DNA of 22,405 bases from JBCBEX01 sp038528235 (GCA_038528235.1 JBCBEX010000074.1:1-22405); one strand, 5' to 3'. Counted from the first letter of the stretch, positions 14,408-22,405 are shown. A program made the numbers and translations. Notes: generated by a model from the letters alone, not told the origin.

Positions 14408-15889
14408 CTACCCAGCACGTCCCGTGCGCCACTGCCGGAGCGCCCGTGCCCAAACGGCTTCATACGCTGCCTGACGCTGCAGAACGTAGGGTTGCCAGCC
14501 CGCCGGCTGCCCGAAATCGTCGACCCTCCTGAAGCTGAACGCCGTCGCGTCCTGGCGCAGCCCGCTTCCATAGTACCACGTCTCTCCCATGGGATCGAAC
14601 TCGACGTAGGCGGGCGGCCCCAGGAGAACGTAGAGCATGCCCCGGTCTGTCTTCCACCCTGCTTTCACGGTCGAGAAGCGGCGGTTGGCGTCCTCCACGC
14701 GCTCGTAGTAGAGACGGAGCACGTTGGCCGCCACACGACGATCGCCCAGCAGCGCCCCCCAGAATGCGTCGAAGCGGGCGCGGCGCTCCTCGGGTGCCTC
14801 AGCCTCCAGGATGAAAGCGCGCTCGCGTTCATAGGCCATGAACGCGAGGCTCTCGATGAGGCCGTCCATGGTCTCCATGCGTGGATGCCCAGCGTCAAGC
14901 ACGGTGAGATACCGGGCGGACACTGCTCCTAGCCCCTCGGGCTCCCCAACAGAGACTGCGATTTTGTAGAGCCCGGGCGTCATGGGCGGCACCGTGAGGA
15001 CAAGGTCGGCAGCACCGCCTGCGTGCACAGCTTCACGCCGCGCCACCACAACACCGTCGCGCATCCGGACGCCCTGGTAGGCGAGCGACCCACGTTGCGG
15101 ACCCAGCCAGTGCGGCGGCCGCGCCACCGTCGTGTCGCTCGGCAGTCGCTCGACGTGTAGCGTGACTGGAAGGTCCGTTCCAGTGACTACCGTGGCCCGG
15201 ACTCGGAGCGACTCAGGGGAAGCCGCGAGTGTGCGCCCGAGGTACGGCGCATACCCGTCGCCGTTCATCCGTTCGAGTTGGAGGCGCCCGACGCGTACCG
15301 TGGTGCTCCAGTCCGGAGTGCTGGTGTCCGGCACTTCAATGCGAAGCCGCCGCACGGCTTCGCGCTGCGTACTCAGATCGTCCAGCCGTGCCTCGACTAG
15401 GTATAGCCCCGGCGCTAGCGCAAAGCGTGCCTCGTGCCTCGCCGTTGCGAGGGAACGGAGCCCGTCAGCGGTGCTGGCGCTCAGGGTGTCCGCCCAAAGC
15501 TGCTCGCGCACTGTCGTCCGCGTTCCAGCAGTTCGTACGAGCACCGATAGCTGGTAACGCACGCGGACGCGCTCCTCCTCGACCCCGTCCGCTTCGGCCA
15601 CGAGGGTGCTCGGCTCGACGGCGACCAGCGCTTGCAGAGGAACCGTCCTAGCGCTGTCCACATCGGATTCAACACGCTCGGCGAGTAGCAGCCGGGCATC
15701 GAGGTCGAAGACCGGCTCGTCGGGATCGTAGACGAGCGTACGACCGGCATCCACGTCGTCGAGGCGATCCGGCGCGGAGCAGGCTGCGAGGACCAGCACC
15801 AACGCGCTCAGCCAGGGCATTACCCACCAGGTCGGGGCTACGCGGCCCCTCGTCCTCTCAGATAGACCCCCGCGCCTGCTCTCCCTCAT
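14408..15889 (-). CDS. GWxTD-domain lipoprotein
   Basis: The product has 493 residues. The ATG at 15889 overlaps the tpiA stop (ATGA), so this start is preferred; a later Met (position 24) sits before the lipobox LAAC (Cys37) but would leave no basic n-region. Residues about 45-350 are beta-sandwich-like (VRVRYQLSVLVRTAGTRTTV, APGLYLVEARLDDLSTQREA, PPMTPGLYKIAVSVG), typical of the N-terminal part of GWxTD proteins. The C-terminal domain has a helix FDAFWGALLGDR and then the motif GWKTD at 411-415, followed by GMLYVLLGPPAYVEFDPMG and WYYGSG, the defining features of the family. The role of GWxTD domains is unknown; they are common in Bacteroidota, Gemmatimonadota and relatives. Outer-membrane or periplasmic anchoring follows from the lipobox. 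Confidence 0.88.
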   Translation of the reverse strand: MRESRRGGLSERTRGRVAPTWWVMPWLSALVLVLAACSAPDRLDDVDAGRTLVYDPDEPVFDLDARLLLAERVESDVDSARTVPLQALVAVEPSTLVAEADGVEEERVRVRYQLSVLVRTAGTRTTVREQLWADTLSASTADGLRSLATARHEARFALAPGLYLVEARLDDLSTQREAVRRLRIEVPDTSTPDWSTTVRVGRLQLERMNGDGYAPYLGRTLAASPESLRVRATVVTGTDLPVTLHVERLPSDTTVARPPHWLGPQRGSLAYQGVRMRDGVVVARREAVHAGGAADLVLTVPPMTPGLYKIAVSVGEPEGLGAVSARYLTVLDAGHPRMETMDGLIESLAFMAYERERAFILEAEAPEERRARFDAFWGALLGDRRVAANVLRLYYERVEDANRRFSTVKAGWKTDRGMLYVLLGPPAYVEFDPMGETWYYGSGLRQDATAFSFRRVDDFGQPAGWQPYVLQRQAAYEAVWARALRQWRTGRAG

Positions 15890-16656
15890 GTGCCTGCATC
15901 GACCGACGCCTCAGCGGCCCGGACGATGGCGGCAAACGACGACCCATCCAGGCTTGCCCCTCCAATGAGGCCGCCGTCGATGTCGGGCTGCGCGAAGAGT
16001 TCGGCGGCGTTGCCAGGCTTGACGCTGCCACCGTAGAGCAGTTCGACATCGCCGCCAGTCTCGCCAAAGCGCTCGGTCATCCACGCGCGGATGGCCGCGT
16101 GCATCGCCTGGGCGTCGTCCGGCGAGGCGGTCCGGCCGGTGCCAATGGCCCACACGGGCTCGTAGGCCACCACCACCGCGTCCGGCGCCGCCAACGCCTC
16201 CATTTCGCCGAAAGCACCGCTGAGCTGGCGCAGCACGACGGCCTCGGCGTCGCCCGCCTCACGCTCGGCGAGGGTCTCCCCCACGCACACGATCGGCACG
16301 AGTTCATGCGCCAATGCCTGCGTGACCTTGCGCCCCACCCCGTCGTCCGTCTCGCCGAAATACTGCCGCCGCTCCGAGTGCCCGAGGATCACGAACACGC
16401 ACCCCACCGACGTGAGCATCGACGCGGACGACTCGCCGGTGTAGGCCCCGCTGTCAGCCTCGTGCATCGTCTGGGCACCGAGGAGGATGTCCGACTCGCC
16501 GAGCGTGTCGAGGACCGCCAGCAGGAGCGGCGCGGGAGGGCAGACTGCCACGTCGACGCCTTCGCCGGGTTCGCCGACCGCGTCCGCCACGGCCTCGGCG
16601 AGTTCGAGCGCCCCTTCGAAGTCGGTGTTCATCTTCCAGTTTCCAGCAACGAGCAT
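15886..16656 (-). CDS. tpiA: Triose-phosphate isomerase
   Basis: The product has 256 residues, the normal length for the TIM barrel, from the ATG at 16656, where MLVAGNWKMN gives the canonical start. It interconverts glyceraldehyde 3-phosphate and dihydroxyacetone phosphate in glycolysis and gluconeogenesis, in the cytosol. Catalytic residues are all present: Asn6 and Lys8 (NWKMN), His93 in ILGHSERR, Glu166 in VAYEPVWAIGTG, with the flexible loop IGTGRTAS. The phosphate-binding end LLYGGSVKPGN and GGASLDG is intact. It starts 76 bp after the permease gene and overlaps the GWxTD lipoprotein gene by four bases (ATGA), so the two are co-translated. No Shine-Dalgarno motif is seen. Confidence 0.97.
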   Translation of the reverse strand: MLVAGNWKMNTDFEGALELAEAVADAVGEPGEGVDVAVCPPAPLLLAVLDTLGESDILLGAQTMHEADSGAYTGESSASMLTSVGCVFVILGHSERRQYFGETDDGVGRKVTQALAHELVPIVCVGETLAEREAGDAEAVVLRQLSGAFGEMEALAAPDAVVVAYEPVWAIGTGRTASPDDAQAMHAAIRAWMTERFGETGGDVELLYGGSVKPGNAAELFAQPDIDGGLIGGASLDGSSFAAIVRAAEASVDAGT

Positions 16657-16732
16657 GGCGAGGGGTGAGGGTTGGAGTTGGGGTTGCAACAGCGCTTCGA
16701 ACTTCGCACTTCTGACCCGGCACGGCAACCGG

Positions 16733-17998
16733 CTAGCGCCACCGGACAGCATCGGCCGGCTCAATGCGGGCCGCACGAGTCGCAGGGTAGAGCGAGGCGA
16801 CGACGCAGAGCGCGAGAGCAACGAGCGTGACACCCAAGACATCGAGCGCCTGAATGTCGACTGGGTAGGCATCGATGATGAACGACTCGGCGCCCGCGAG
16901 CTTGACGAGGCCGAACTGCTGCTGCGCCCAGGCGATGCCGAGGCCGAGCACGAGACCGAGCCCCGCGCCGAGCCCACCGACGAGCAGGCCTTCGATCAAG
17001 AAAATGCGCCGGATGTCGCGCTGCGACGCACCCATCGCCTGCAAGGCCCCAAGGTCGCGCCGCTTCTCGATTACGATCATGGTGAGGCTGCCGACGATGT
17101 TGAATGCCGCCACGACGATGATGAGCGCGAGGATGAGTGACGCTCCCCACTTTTCCAGCCGCATGACGCTGTAGAGCGACTGCTGGAGGTCATACCACGT
17201 CTGCACCGTGTAGCGCTCGCCGAGTTGGGCTTGAAGTGTGCGTTTCACCTCGGCAGCGCGGTCGAGATCGTCGAGGCGTAGGTCGAGGCCGGTGACGCGG
17301 TTGCCCATGCGGAAGAGGCGCTGCGCCTGCGGGAGGTCCACGTACACATTGGACTGGTCGAAGACCTCGTCCATCTCGTAGATGCCACGCACGGTGAACC
17401 GCGCCGCTGCAGGCAAGCCAAAAGGGTACTGCACGAGCATCCGCTCCAGCGCCGGCGCCGAGAGCAAGTCGATGCGCGAGCCGCGTGTGGGCGTCGTGCC
17501 TGGATAGAGCCCGAGGCGGCTTGCGAGTGCCCCGCCGATGACGACGCCCGGTTGCCCATCGGCCGTCGCGAGGTCGAAGCCACCCGTGATGACGGCGGCG
17601 CCTGGCCCGGTTTCGCTCGGGAGGTGCGTCGCCTCTACGCCGCGCACGATCACCACCTTGTTGTCCGCCCCGCCGTTGTCCGCGGCGAGCAGCGCCTTGC
17701 CCTGCACATACGGCGTGGCGCTTTCGACGTGCTCCAGGTCAAGCACGAGAGCGCGTAGCGAGTCGGCCTCGGCGAGGCCCTCATGCTGCGCCGTCGCCAC
17801 GATGCGAACGTGCGGGTCGAACGACACGAGCAGGTCGCGCACGACGCCGAAAAAGCCGTTCATCACGCTCAGCACCACGATGAGCGCGGTCACCCCGAGG
17901 GCCACCCCGGCGACCGACAGCCCACTCAGCACCGAGACAAGCGACACGCGGCGCGGGCTGGCCAGCAGGCGCCGGGCGATGAGAAAGCGAAAGTCCAC
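16733..17998 (-). CDS. LolC/LolE-type ABC transporter permease (FtsX fold)
   Basis: The product has 421 residues, the usual length for LolC/E. The first transmembrane helix (about 18-48, with LSVAGVALGVTALIVVLSVMNGFF) carries the MNG motif of the family. A periplasmic domain (about 50-270) follows, with DPHVRIVA, ATPYVQGKALL and GGALASRLGL. Three further helices lie at about 282-310 (SLILALIIVVAAFNIVGSLT), 333-360 and 385-405, with the coupling segment VIEKRRDLGALQAMGAS that contacts the ATPase. Family knowledge: with LolD it extracts lipoproteins from the inner membrane. No ATPase gene is in the window. Given the lipoproteins nearby this role fits, but MacB-like efflux cannot be excluded. 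It lies 66 bp after porD and 76 bp before tpiA. Confidence 0.9.
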   Translation of the reverse strand: MDFRFLIARRLLASPRRVSLVSVLSGLSVAGVALGVTALIVVLSVMNGFFGVVRDLLVSFDPHVRIVATAQHEGLAEADSLRALVLDLEHVESATPYVQGKALLAADNGGADNKVVIVRGVEATHLPSETGPGAAVITGGFDLATADGQPGVVIGGALASRLGLYPGTTPTRGSRIDLLSAPALERMLVQYPFGLPAAARFTVRGIYEMDEVFDQSNVYVDLPQAQRLFRMGNRVTGLDLRLDDLDRAAEVKRTLQAQLGERYTVQTWYDLQQSLYSVMRLEKWGASLILALIIVVAAFNIVGSLTMIVIEKRRDLGALQAMGASQRDIRRIFLIEGLLVGGLGAGLGLVLGLGIAWAQQQFGLVKLAGAESFIIDAYPVDIQALDVLGVTLVALALCVVASLYPATRAARIEPADAVRWR

Positions 17999-18064
17999 CG
18001 ATGTGCAGGGCGAGGGCGTCGGGAAGTGAAGCGCGGTCGTGGGCGGTGCGGTGCGGTGACCTCC

Positions 18065-18991
18065 CTACCCTTCGAGCAAGCCTTGGTAGACCTGCAGGTT
18101 GCTCGGGTTCATGTCGATCAGCATGTCGTAGAGGTCGTTGCGCTGCTGATCGGCCTCGCGGAAGAGGTTCACGATCTCGTCGCTCTTAGCCGTGATGAAC
18201 AGGTCGATGGCGTAGCGGAGTTGATTGAACTCCTCGAAGACGCCATAGACCGCCGTGAGCGCTTCGAACGCCGTCTCCCAGGCCTGTTCGTGCTGCGTGG
18301 CGAAGCGGTCGAGCGCACCGAAATGGTACTGGAAGTAGGCGCGCCGCAGCGGGACGTAGAGCGGGTCGAGGAGTTGCTGGATGAGCGTGTTGCGGCTGCG
18401 ATCATCGCCGATGGCGACCCAGTCGTCGACGCCGCGGCCGGTGGCGATGTCCGCGATCTCGCGCGCCTGTTCGAAGTAGGGCGTTCCCCCCAGTTCTTCG
18501 AACGTGTCGAAGTCGTAGCCGAGCATCAGGAAGATGTAGAAGTCGATCACCGAGGTGAGCGAGTTGTACTGGTTGGGGTCGTAGATGAGCGGCTGGCCCC
18601 GGTTGTAGTCGAACGTCCAGGTGTCGTCGGCGACGGCGAAGACGGTGGTGCTGACGCTGTTGCCGTAGATCGGCCGCAAACTGCGCACGAAGATTTCGGC
18701 GCGGAAGCGGCTGAGCGACTCCGCGTCGCGGATCGTGATGGCGATGTCGCAGCCGATCCGCTCGATCTCCTCGAAGAAGAGATCCGTCCACGATCGGTTG
18801 TTGACGTATTCGAACACGTCGTCGCGCAGGTCTTCCAGGAAGTTGTACTCCGTGCCGCTGATCGACTCGTAGTTGACCGAGACGTTGCAGTTGAACTCGC
18901 CGCTCTGAGCCAGCGCTGAGGTCGCGCCAACGCAGAGTGCTCCGATGCCCAGCACAAGGGCACGCAGGTGGGTTGACGACGGACGGCGCAT
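18065..18991 (-). CDS. porD: T9SS protein PorD (DUF4835 family)
   Basis: The product has 308 residues from the ATG at 18991, which gives a normal signal peptide (hydrophobic core about 10-22, cleavage after SALA); an upstream ATG at 19063 would add 24 residues. The mature protein opens with FNCNVSVNYESISGTEYNFL, the pattern of DUF4835, in which a 'E-(L/F)-N-C-V-V-N' strand leads into a stretch ending 'F-n-L-x-x-a-i-x-e-F-i-N-x-r-x-W'. Here this reads LRDDVFEYVNNRSWTDLFFE. Later come FVRSLRPIYGNS, FDYNRGQPLIYDPNQYNSL and VIDFYIFLMLGYDFDTFEE, all characteristic. DUF4835 is annotated PorD in T9SS genomes, though its exact role is unclear. It is the first gene of a likely operon with the permease, tpiA and GWxTD genes and is divergent from a PorV/PorQ-like gene. 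Confidence 0.85.
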   Translation of the reverse strand: MRRPSSTHLRALVLGIGALCVGATSALAQSGEFNCNVSVNYESISGTEYNFLEDLRDDVFEYVNNRSWTDLFFEEIERIGCDIAITIRDAESLSRFRAEIFVRSLRPIYGNSVSTTVFAVADDTWTFDYNRGQPLIYDPNQYNSLTSVIDFYIFLMLGYDFDTFEELGGTPYFEQAREIADIATGRGVDDWVAIGDDRSRNTLIQQLLDPLYVPLRRAYFQYHFGALDRFATQHEQAWETAFEALTAVYGVFEEFNQLRYAIDLFITAKSDEIVNLFREADQQRNDLYDMLIDMNPSNLQVYQGLLEG

Positions 18992-19090
18992 GGAACGTGT
19001 GACAGCGAGGTGAGGCCGCGTAGGCGTGGAGCGTCTGGAGACCGATTGCGCAGCGAGGGACACCGAATCGCTGGCAGCCTGTCAGCATTC

Positions 19091-19108
19091 GTATACCGTG
19101 GGGTATAC
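19091..19108. promoter_or_regulatory. 7-bp perfect inverted repeat between divergent genes, operator candidate
   Basis: The sequence GTATACCGTGGGGTATAC consists of two perfect 7-bp arms with a 4-base centre. It lies 100 bp from the porD start and 97 bp from the start at 19205, in a region otherwise without gene. The half-site (ATACC/GGTAT) is like operators of CsoR/CstR-type repressors, but no such regulator is visible. A sigma70-like TATACT overlaps its right arm (19104-19109). Confidence 0.5.
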
Positions 19109-19204
19109 TCCCGCGACGCCGCCCCCGGCGCTGTGGCCTCGTAGCTTGGCGGTGCAACTTAGCACCACGACCGACGGTCCGCCATCCCAACGCCTTCGCC
19201 CTGC

Positions 19205-20059
19205 ATGATCGTCTGTCGCCGCCTTTTCGCCTGCTGCTTAGTCCTGCTCGCGGGCTTGCTCGGCGCCCTCCCCGCCGCGCAAGCACAGCTAGCCGAGGGC
19301 GGCGCGCGTTCGCTGTCGCTGGGCCGAGCAACGGTCGCGCTTCCCGGCGACGCCTGGAATCACCACAACCCAGCTGGGTGGAGCACGCTCGACGCGCGCT
19401 CCGTGGCGCTGTTCGCCAGCCAGCCGTTTGGCTTGTCCGAGCTGCGCATCGTGAGCCTCGCTGCTGCCGTGCCAACACCCTACGGTACCGCCGCCGCGAC
19501 GGCCCGCACGTATGGCTTCGACGACTACCGCGAGACGACCCTGGGACTTGGCGTAGCGCGCGCGGTGCCGCTGAGCCGCTCACGACGCATCCACCTCGGC
19601 CTGCACGCCCGTCTCCACACCCTCGCCTTCGGCGGCGACTTCGGCTCGACCTCGACGTTCACGCTCTCAGCCGGGGCACTCGTGGACGTGCTGCGCGGCG
19701 TCACGTTTGGCGTGCATGCGCGCAACCTCGTCGCGCCGCGGGACGACAGCGCTCGCCTCGATGCGCCGCTCTCAACCGAGCCCGGCCTCGAAGTCGGCCT
19801 CGCCTATCGTCCCATCGACGCAGCGACGGTGCTGCTCGCCGTCGATCGCGGGGTGGACGATTTCGACACGTCGGTGCGCGGCGGGCTGGAGATCCGTCCA
19901 GTGGAGGTGCTCGCCGTGCGGGCTGGCTTCACGACCGCGCCGGCGCGCATCAGCTTGGGCGCCGGCGTCGACCTCAGCCGCGCGCATGCCGCGCTCGCCT
20001 TCGAAAACCATGAGGCGCTCGGCTGGACGCCCGCAATCGACCTCCTGGTGCGGTTTTAG
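19205..20059 (+). CDS. PorV/PorQ-like outer-membrane barrel protein
   Basis: The product has 284 residues, with a Cys-containing signal peptide (MIVCRRLFACCLVLLAGLL, cleavage near AQA at 27). The mature part begins ARSLSLGRATVALPGDAW and NHHNPAGW, like the 'ALGGA-D-NPAG' opening of the PorV/PorQ/FadL-type barrels. After it come strands with SLAAAVPTPYGTAAATARTYG, LGLGVARAVPLSR, IHLGLHARLHTLAFGG, TLSAGALVDVLRGVTFGVHA, LEVGLAYRPID, RGGLEIRP and ALGWTPAIDLLVRF, the last ending in Phe as needed for barrel insertion. PorV and PorQ hold cargo and the attachment machinery at the cell surface in T9SS. The gene is divergent from porD, which supports this, but sequence alone cannot tell PorV, PorQ or an unrelated barrel apart. 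Three bases separate it from the next open frame. Confidence 0.7.
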   Translation: MIVCRRLFACCLVLLAGLLGALPAAQAQLAEGGARSLSLGRATVALPGDAWNHHNPAGWSTLDARSVALFASQPFGLSELRIVSLAAAVPTPYGTAAATARTYGFDDYRETTLGLGVARAVPLSRSRRIHLGLHARLHTLAFGGDFGSTSTFTLSAGALVDVLRGVTFGVHARNLVAPRDDSARLDAPLSTEPGLEVGLAYRPIDAATVLLAVDRGVDDFDTSVRGGLEIRPVEVLAVRAGFTTAPARISLGAGVDLSRAHAALAFENHEALGWTPAIDLLVRF

Positions 20060-20121
20060 GTCATGGTCCACGCGTCGCAGGTCGTAGGTCGAGAGTCGCA
20101 GGCCAACAGTCGCGGGTTGCA
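20059..20121 (+). repeat. Degenerate heptamer tract at the start of the HhH-barrel gene
   Basis: Read in steps of seven from 20059 the units are GGTCATG, GTCCACG, CGTCGCA, GGTCGTA, GGTCGAG, AGTCGCA, GGCCAAC, AGTCGCG, GGTTGCA. Most differ from the GGTCGCA unit at 22335-22405 by one to three bases. The ATG at 20063 sits inside the first unit. Confidence 0.75.
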
Positions 20122-22333
20122 GCGCAGAGCCGCTCGGCGGGATTGGCTTTGCTGTCGCTTCGTTTCGCTGGTTTTCTGGCTCGTTCTCCTGACCCTGTTC
20201 GCACCCGTCGCGCTCGCGCAGGTGCCGGCAGACTCGACGGACGCGGAGCCTCCTGAAGAGGCCGTCCTGGAATCGCTCGTGGACGAGGACGTATCGGGCG
20301 ACCCGACCGTGCTGCTGGAGGCGCTCGAAGACCTCCGCGATAACCCGCTCGACATCAACAGCGCGACCGCTGAGGAATTCGCGCTCATCCCGGTCATCTC
20401 GCCGCTCCTCGCCGAGACGATCGTCCGCTTCCGCAACGAATTCGGCCTGTTCGATTCGATCCCGGAGTTGCGCGCCATCGAAGGCGTCACCGTCGACGTC
20501 TTCCTCGCGGCCCGGCCCTACCTCACCATCGGCGAGACGCTTGATGTTGTAGCACCCACGCCCTCGGCGTTTCCCACCGCGCCGAGCTTCGGCCAGATAC
20601 TCCAGGGCGCGCGCTACGAGGTCCGCCAACGCGTGCAGCGGCGGCTCGACGAGGGCCGAGGCTACTCCGACGAACTGCGCGACGACTCGACTCGGTCGAG
20701 TTACATCGGCTCGCCGGAGCGCGTCTACACCCGCGTCCGCGCGACGTACCGGCGGCAGGCCTCGGCCAACCTCACGCTCGAAAAGGACCCCGGCGAGCAA
20801 TTCGCCTGGGACCCGGGCTCCGGCAGCTACGGCTACGACTTCGCCTCGATGCACGTGGCGCTGCTCGACGCGGGGCGCATCGACGCGCTCGTGGTGGGCG
20901 ACTTCACCGCCGAGTTCGGGCAGGGCGTGGCCCTGTGGCGGGCGAGTGGCTTCGGCAAAGGGCGCGAACTGCGGCCCATCGTCAGATCTTCGCGCGGCAT
21001 CCGGCCCTACGGCTCGGTCGACGAGAACCAGTTCTTCCGCGGGCTTGCGGCGACCGTCGCGGTGACGCCCGAACTCTACGTGAGCGCCTTCGGCTCGCGG
21101 CGCTCGCTCGACGCCTCCATCGTGCAAGCCGACACCTCGCTCACGGGCTCACTGGCCGGGCAGCCGGCCGCCGAGATCGACGGCGTGGCGACGAGCCTCC
21201 CGATCACGGGCCTGCACCGCACCGCTACCGAGCGCGCCCGCAAGGACGCCCTCGACGAGACGCTCTTCGGCGGGGCGACCGAACTCCGCCTCCCCCGCGC
21301 CACCGTGGGCCTCGTCGGCTACTCGGCGCGCTTCGACAACCCGATCCAGCGCGGCGACCGTGACTTTCAGCGCTTCGACTTCGAGGGCGACCAGGCAGCG
21401 ATGCTGAGCGCCTACTTCGACGTGACGCTCCTACGCCCGCGCGGCGAGGCAGGCGGCACGCAGCTTTTCGGCGAGGTGGCGCGTGCTCCGGGCGGGGCCG
21501 TCGGCGGCATCGTCGGGGCGCTGCAGAAGCTCGGGCGCGAAGTCGAGGCGCTGGCCGTCGCCCGGCACTTCCCGCGCGACTTCGTGAGCTTCCACGGCTA
21601 TGCCTTCGGCGAGCGCAACGGCACCACGCAGAACGAGACCGGGCTCTACCTCGGCCTCCGGCTCCGCCCCTCGCCCACGTGGACGATCACGGGGTTCTTC
21701 GACCAATACCGCTTCCCGTACCTCCGCTTCACCGTCCCGCGCCCAGCGACGGGCTACGAGGCCCTGCTCTACGTCGAGCATCGCCCTGCGCGCTGGCTCA
21801 CGGTCTACGCGCAGGGGCGCCACGAGACGCGCGAGATCGGTACCGACGTGAGCGATCCCAATGGCTCCGTCGTAGGTGGGCTGACCTCCGAAACGCGGCA
21901 GACGCTGCGGCTGCATGGCAGCTACGTCGCCAACCGCGCGCTGCGGCTGCGGGCCCGCGCCGAGATCGCGCGCTACCAGGAAGCAGGCTTCGGTGACAGC
22001 TACGGCTCGCTCGTCTTCCAGGACGTGCGCTGGCAGGCCGCGCGCTGGCTCCGCCTCGACGGTCGGCTGACGTTCTTCCGCACCGACGGCTTCGACGCGC
22101 GCCTCTACCAGTTCGAGTCCGACGCCACGGGCGTGCTCTCAAACGTGCTCCTGAGCGGACGCGGGACGCGCGCCTACCTCCTCGCCACCGTCGAGCCCGC
22201 CGAGGGTGTGCGCTTCCAGGCCAAGCTCGCCCAGACGCGCTTTGAGGACCGCTTCACTGTGGGCTCCGGGCTAGACGAGATCGAAGGCTCACAGGTGCGC
22301 GATCTCACCCTGCAATTGCAGGTCCGGTTCTGA
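20063..22333 (+). CDS. Helix-hairpin-helix plus outer-membrane barrel protein
   Basis: From the ATG at 20063 the product has 756 residues. Its first 30 or so are repeat-derived (see the heptamer tract), so the TTG at 20117 (start MQRRAARRDWLCC) is a likely true start and would give a normal signal peptide (core FVSLVFWLVLLTLFAPVALA). After an acidic linker, residues about 95-155 form a ComEA-type HhH pair: NPLDINSATAEEFALIPV, ETIVRFRNEFGLFDSIPELR, AIEGVT. The remainder (about 180-756) is a barrel with many alternating aromatic strands (ALLDAGRIDALVVGDFTAEF, LYLGLRLRPSPTWTITGFF, LYVEHRPARWLTVYAQGRH) ending LTLQLQVRF. HhH usually binds DNA, so the pairing with a barrel may reflect DNA uptake or only a fold reuse. 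This family is common in Bacteroidota, its function unknown. Confidence 0.85.
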   Translation: MVHASQVVGRESQANSRGLQRRAARRDWLCCRFVSLVFWLVLLTLFAPVALAQVPADSTDAEPPEEAVLESLVDEDVSGDPTVLLEALEDLRDNPLDINSATAEEFALIPVISPLLAETIVRFRNEFGLFDSIPELRAIEGVTVDVFLAARPYLTIGETLDVVAPTPSAFPTAPSFGQILQGARYEVRQRVQRRLDEGRGYSDELRDDSTRSSYIGSPERVYTRVRATYRRQASANLTLEKDPGEQFAWDPGSGSYGYDFASMHVALLDAGRIDALVVGDFTAEFGQGVALWRASGFGKGRELRPIVRSSRGIRPYGSVDENQFFRGLAATVAVTPELYVSAFGSRRSLDASIVQADTSLTGSLAGQPAAEIDGVATSLPITGLHRTATERARKDALDETLFGGATELRLPRATVGLVGYSARFDNPIQRGDRDFQRFDFEGDQAAMLSAYFDVTLLRPRGEAGGTQLFGEVARAPGGAVGGIVGALQKLGREVEALAVARHFPRDFVSFHGYAFGERNGTTQNETGLYLGLRLRPSPTWTITGFFDQYRFPYLRFTVPRPATGYEALLYVEHRPARWLTVYAQGRHETREIGTDVSDPNGSVVGGLTSETRQTLRLHGSYVANRALRLRARAEIARYQEAGFGDSYGSLVFQDVRWQAARWLRLDGRLTFFRTDGFDARLYQFESDATGVLSNVLLSGRGTRAYLLATVEPAEGVRFQAKLAQTRFEDRFTVGSGLDEIEGSQVRDLTLQLQVRF

Positions 22334-22334
22334 G

Positions 22335-22405
22335 GGTCGCAGGTCGCAGGTCGCAGGTCGCAGGTCGCAGGTCGCAGGTCGCAGGTCGCAGGTCGCAGGT
22401 CGCAG
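22335..22405 (+). repeat. Perfect GGTCGCA heptamer array running off the right edge
   Basis: Ten uninterrupted copies of GGTCGCA (22335-22404) begin one base after the stop codon of the HhH-barrel gene and continue to the last base of the window, so the true copy number is unknown. The array is intergenic and resembles the short tandemly repeated heptamers known from several cyanobacterial and Bacteroidota genomes. Confidence 0.95.

Noticed and set aside
16657..16977. A 107-residue N-terminal extension of triose-phosphate isomerase
   Set aside because: It is Ser/Arg-rich antisense-like sequence overlapping the permease gene; the canonical TIM start is at 16656.
22335..22405. A CRISPR array at the right edge
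   Set aside because: The unit is only 7 bp and directly tandem, with no spacers.

Overview
The window is about 22 kb of GC-rich DNA (roughly two thirds G+C in the coding parts). The organism is most likely a member of the Bacteroidota/Rhodothermota group. The reasons are a type IX secretion (T9SS) core cluster in the order barrel-porK-porL-porM-porN, a PorD (DUF4835) homologue, GWxTD and helix-hairpin-helix/barrel proteins, and many starts without a Shine-Dalgarno sequence. The high GC and the unusual architecture of the por genes point to Rhodothermota rather than classical low-GC Bacteroidia. This placement is inference from gene content only.

Left part (1-6000, all minus strand): a partial secreted protein with DUF11-like repeats runs off the left edge. 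It is preceded by a lipoprotein and then a tight cluster: a CsgG/FlgT-like exported protein (4388-5317), an LPP20/FlgP-like lipoprotein (3802-4302), a DUF6175-like exported protein (2896-3798) and an exported helical protein with four cysteines (1901-2893). The last three are separated by only 2-3 bp and must act together. A small outer-membrane barrel (5467-5982) lies upstream. I see no function fixed by sequence, but the set resembles envelope-ring and secretion-channel parts.

Middle (6000-8500): a sulfotransferase-like P-loop protein (minus) is divergent from an exported barrel protein (plus). The latter converges on the por operon, with a strong hairpin terminator between them.

T9SS region (8532-13740, minus): a PorG-like barrel, PorK, PorL, PorM and PorN. 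PorL/PorM are the inner-membrane motor and PorK/PorN the periplasmic ring. Two departures stand out. PorK is not a lipoprotein but carries an N-terminal outer-membrane-barrel-like domain. PorM seems to lack the helical D1 domain. A 667-bp stretch without a gene lies upstream.

Right part (14408-18991, minus): porD, a LolC/E-type permease, tpiA and a GWxTD lipoprotein form a probable operon. A divergent intergenic region with a 7-bp inverted repeat separates it from two plus-strand outer-membrane genes: a PorV/PorQ-like barrel and a large HhH-barrel protein. The latter is bracketed by heptanucleotide repeats, degenerate at its 5' end and perfect (at least 10 copies) after its stop codon.
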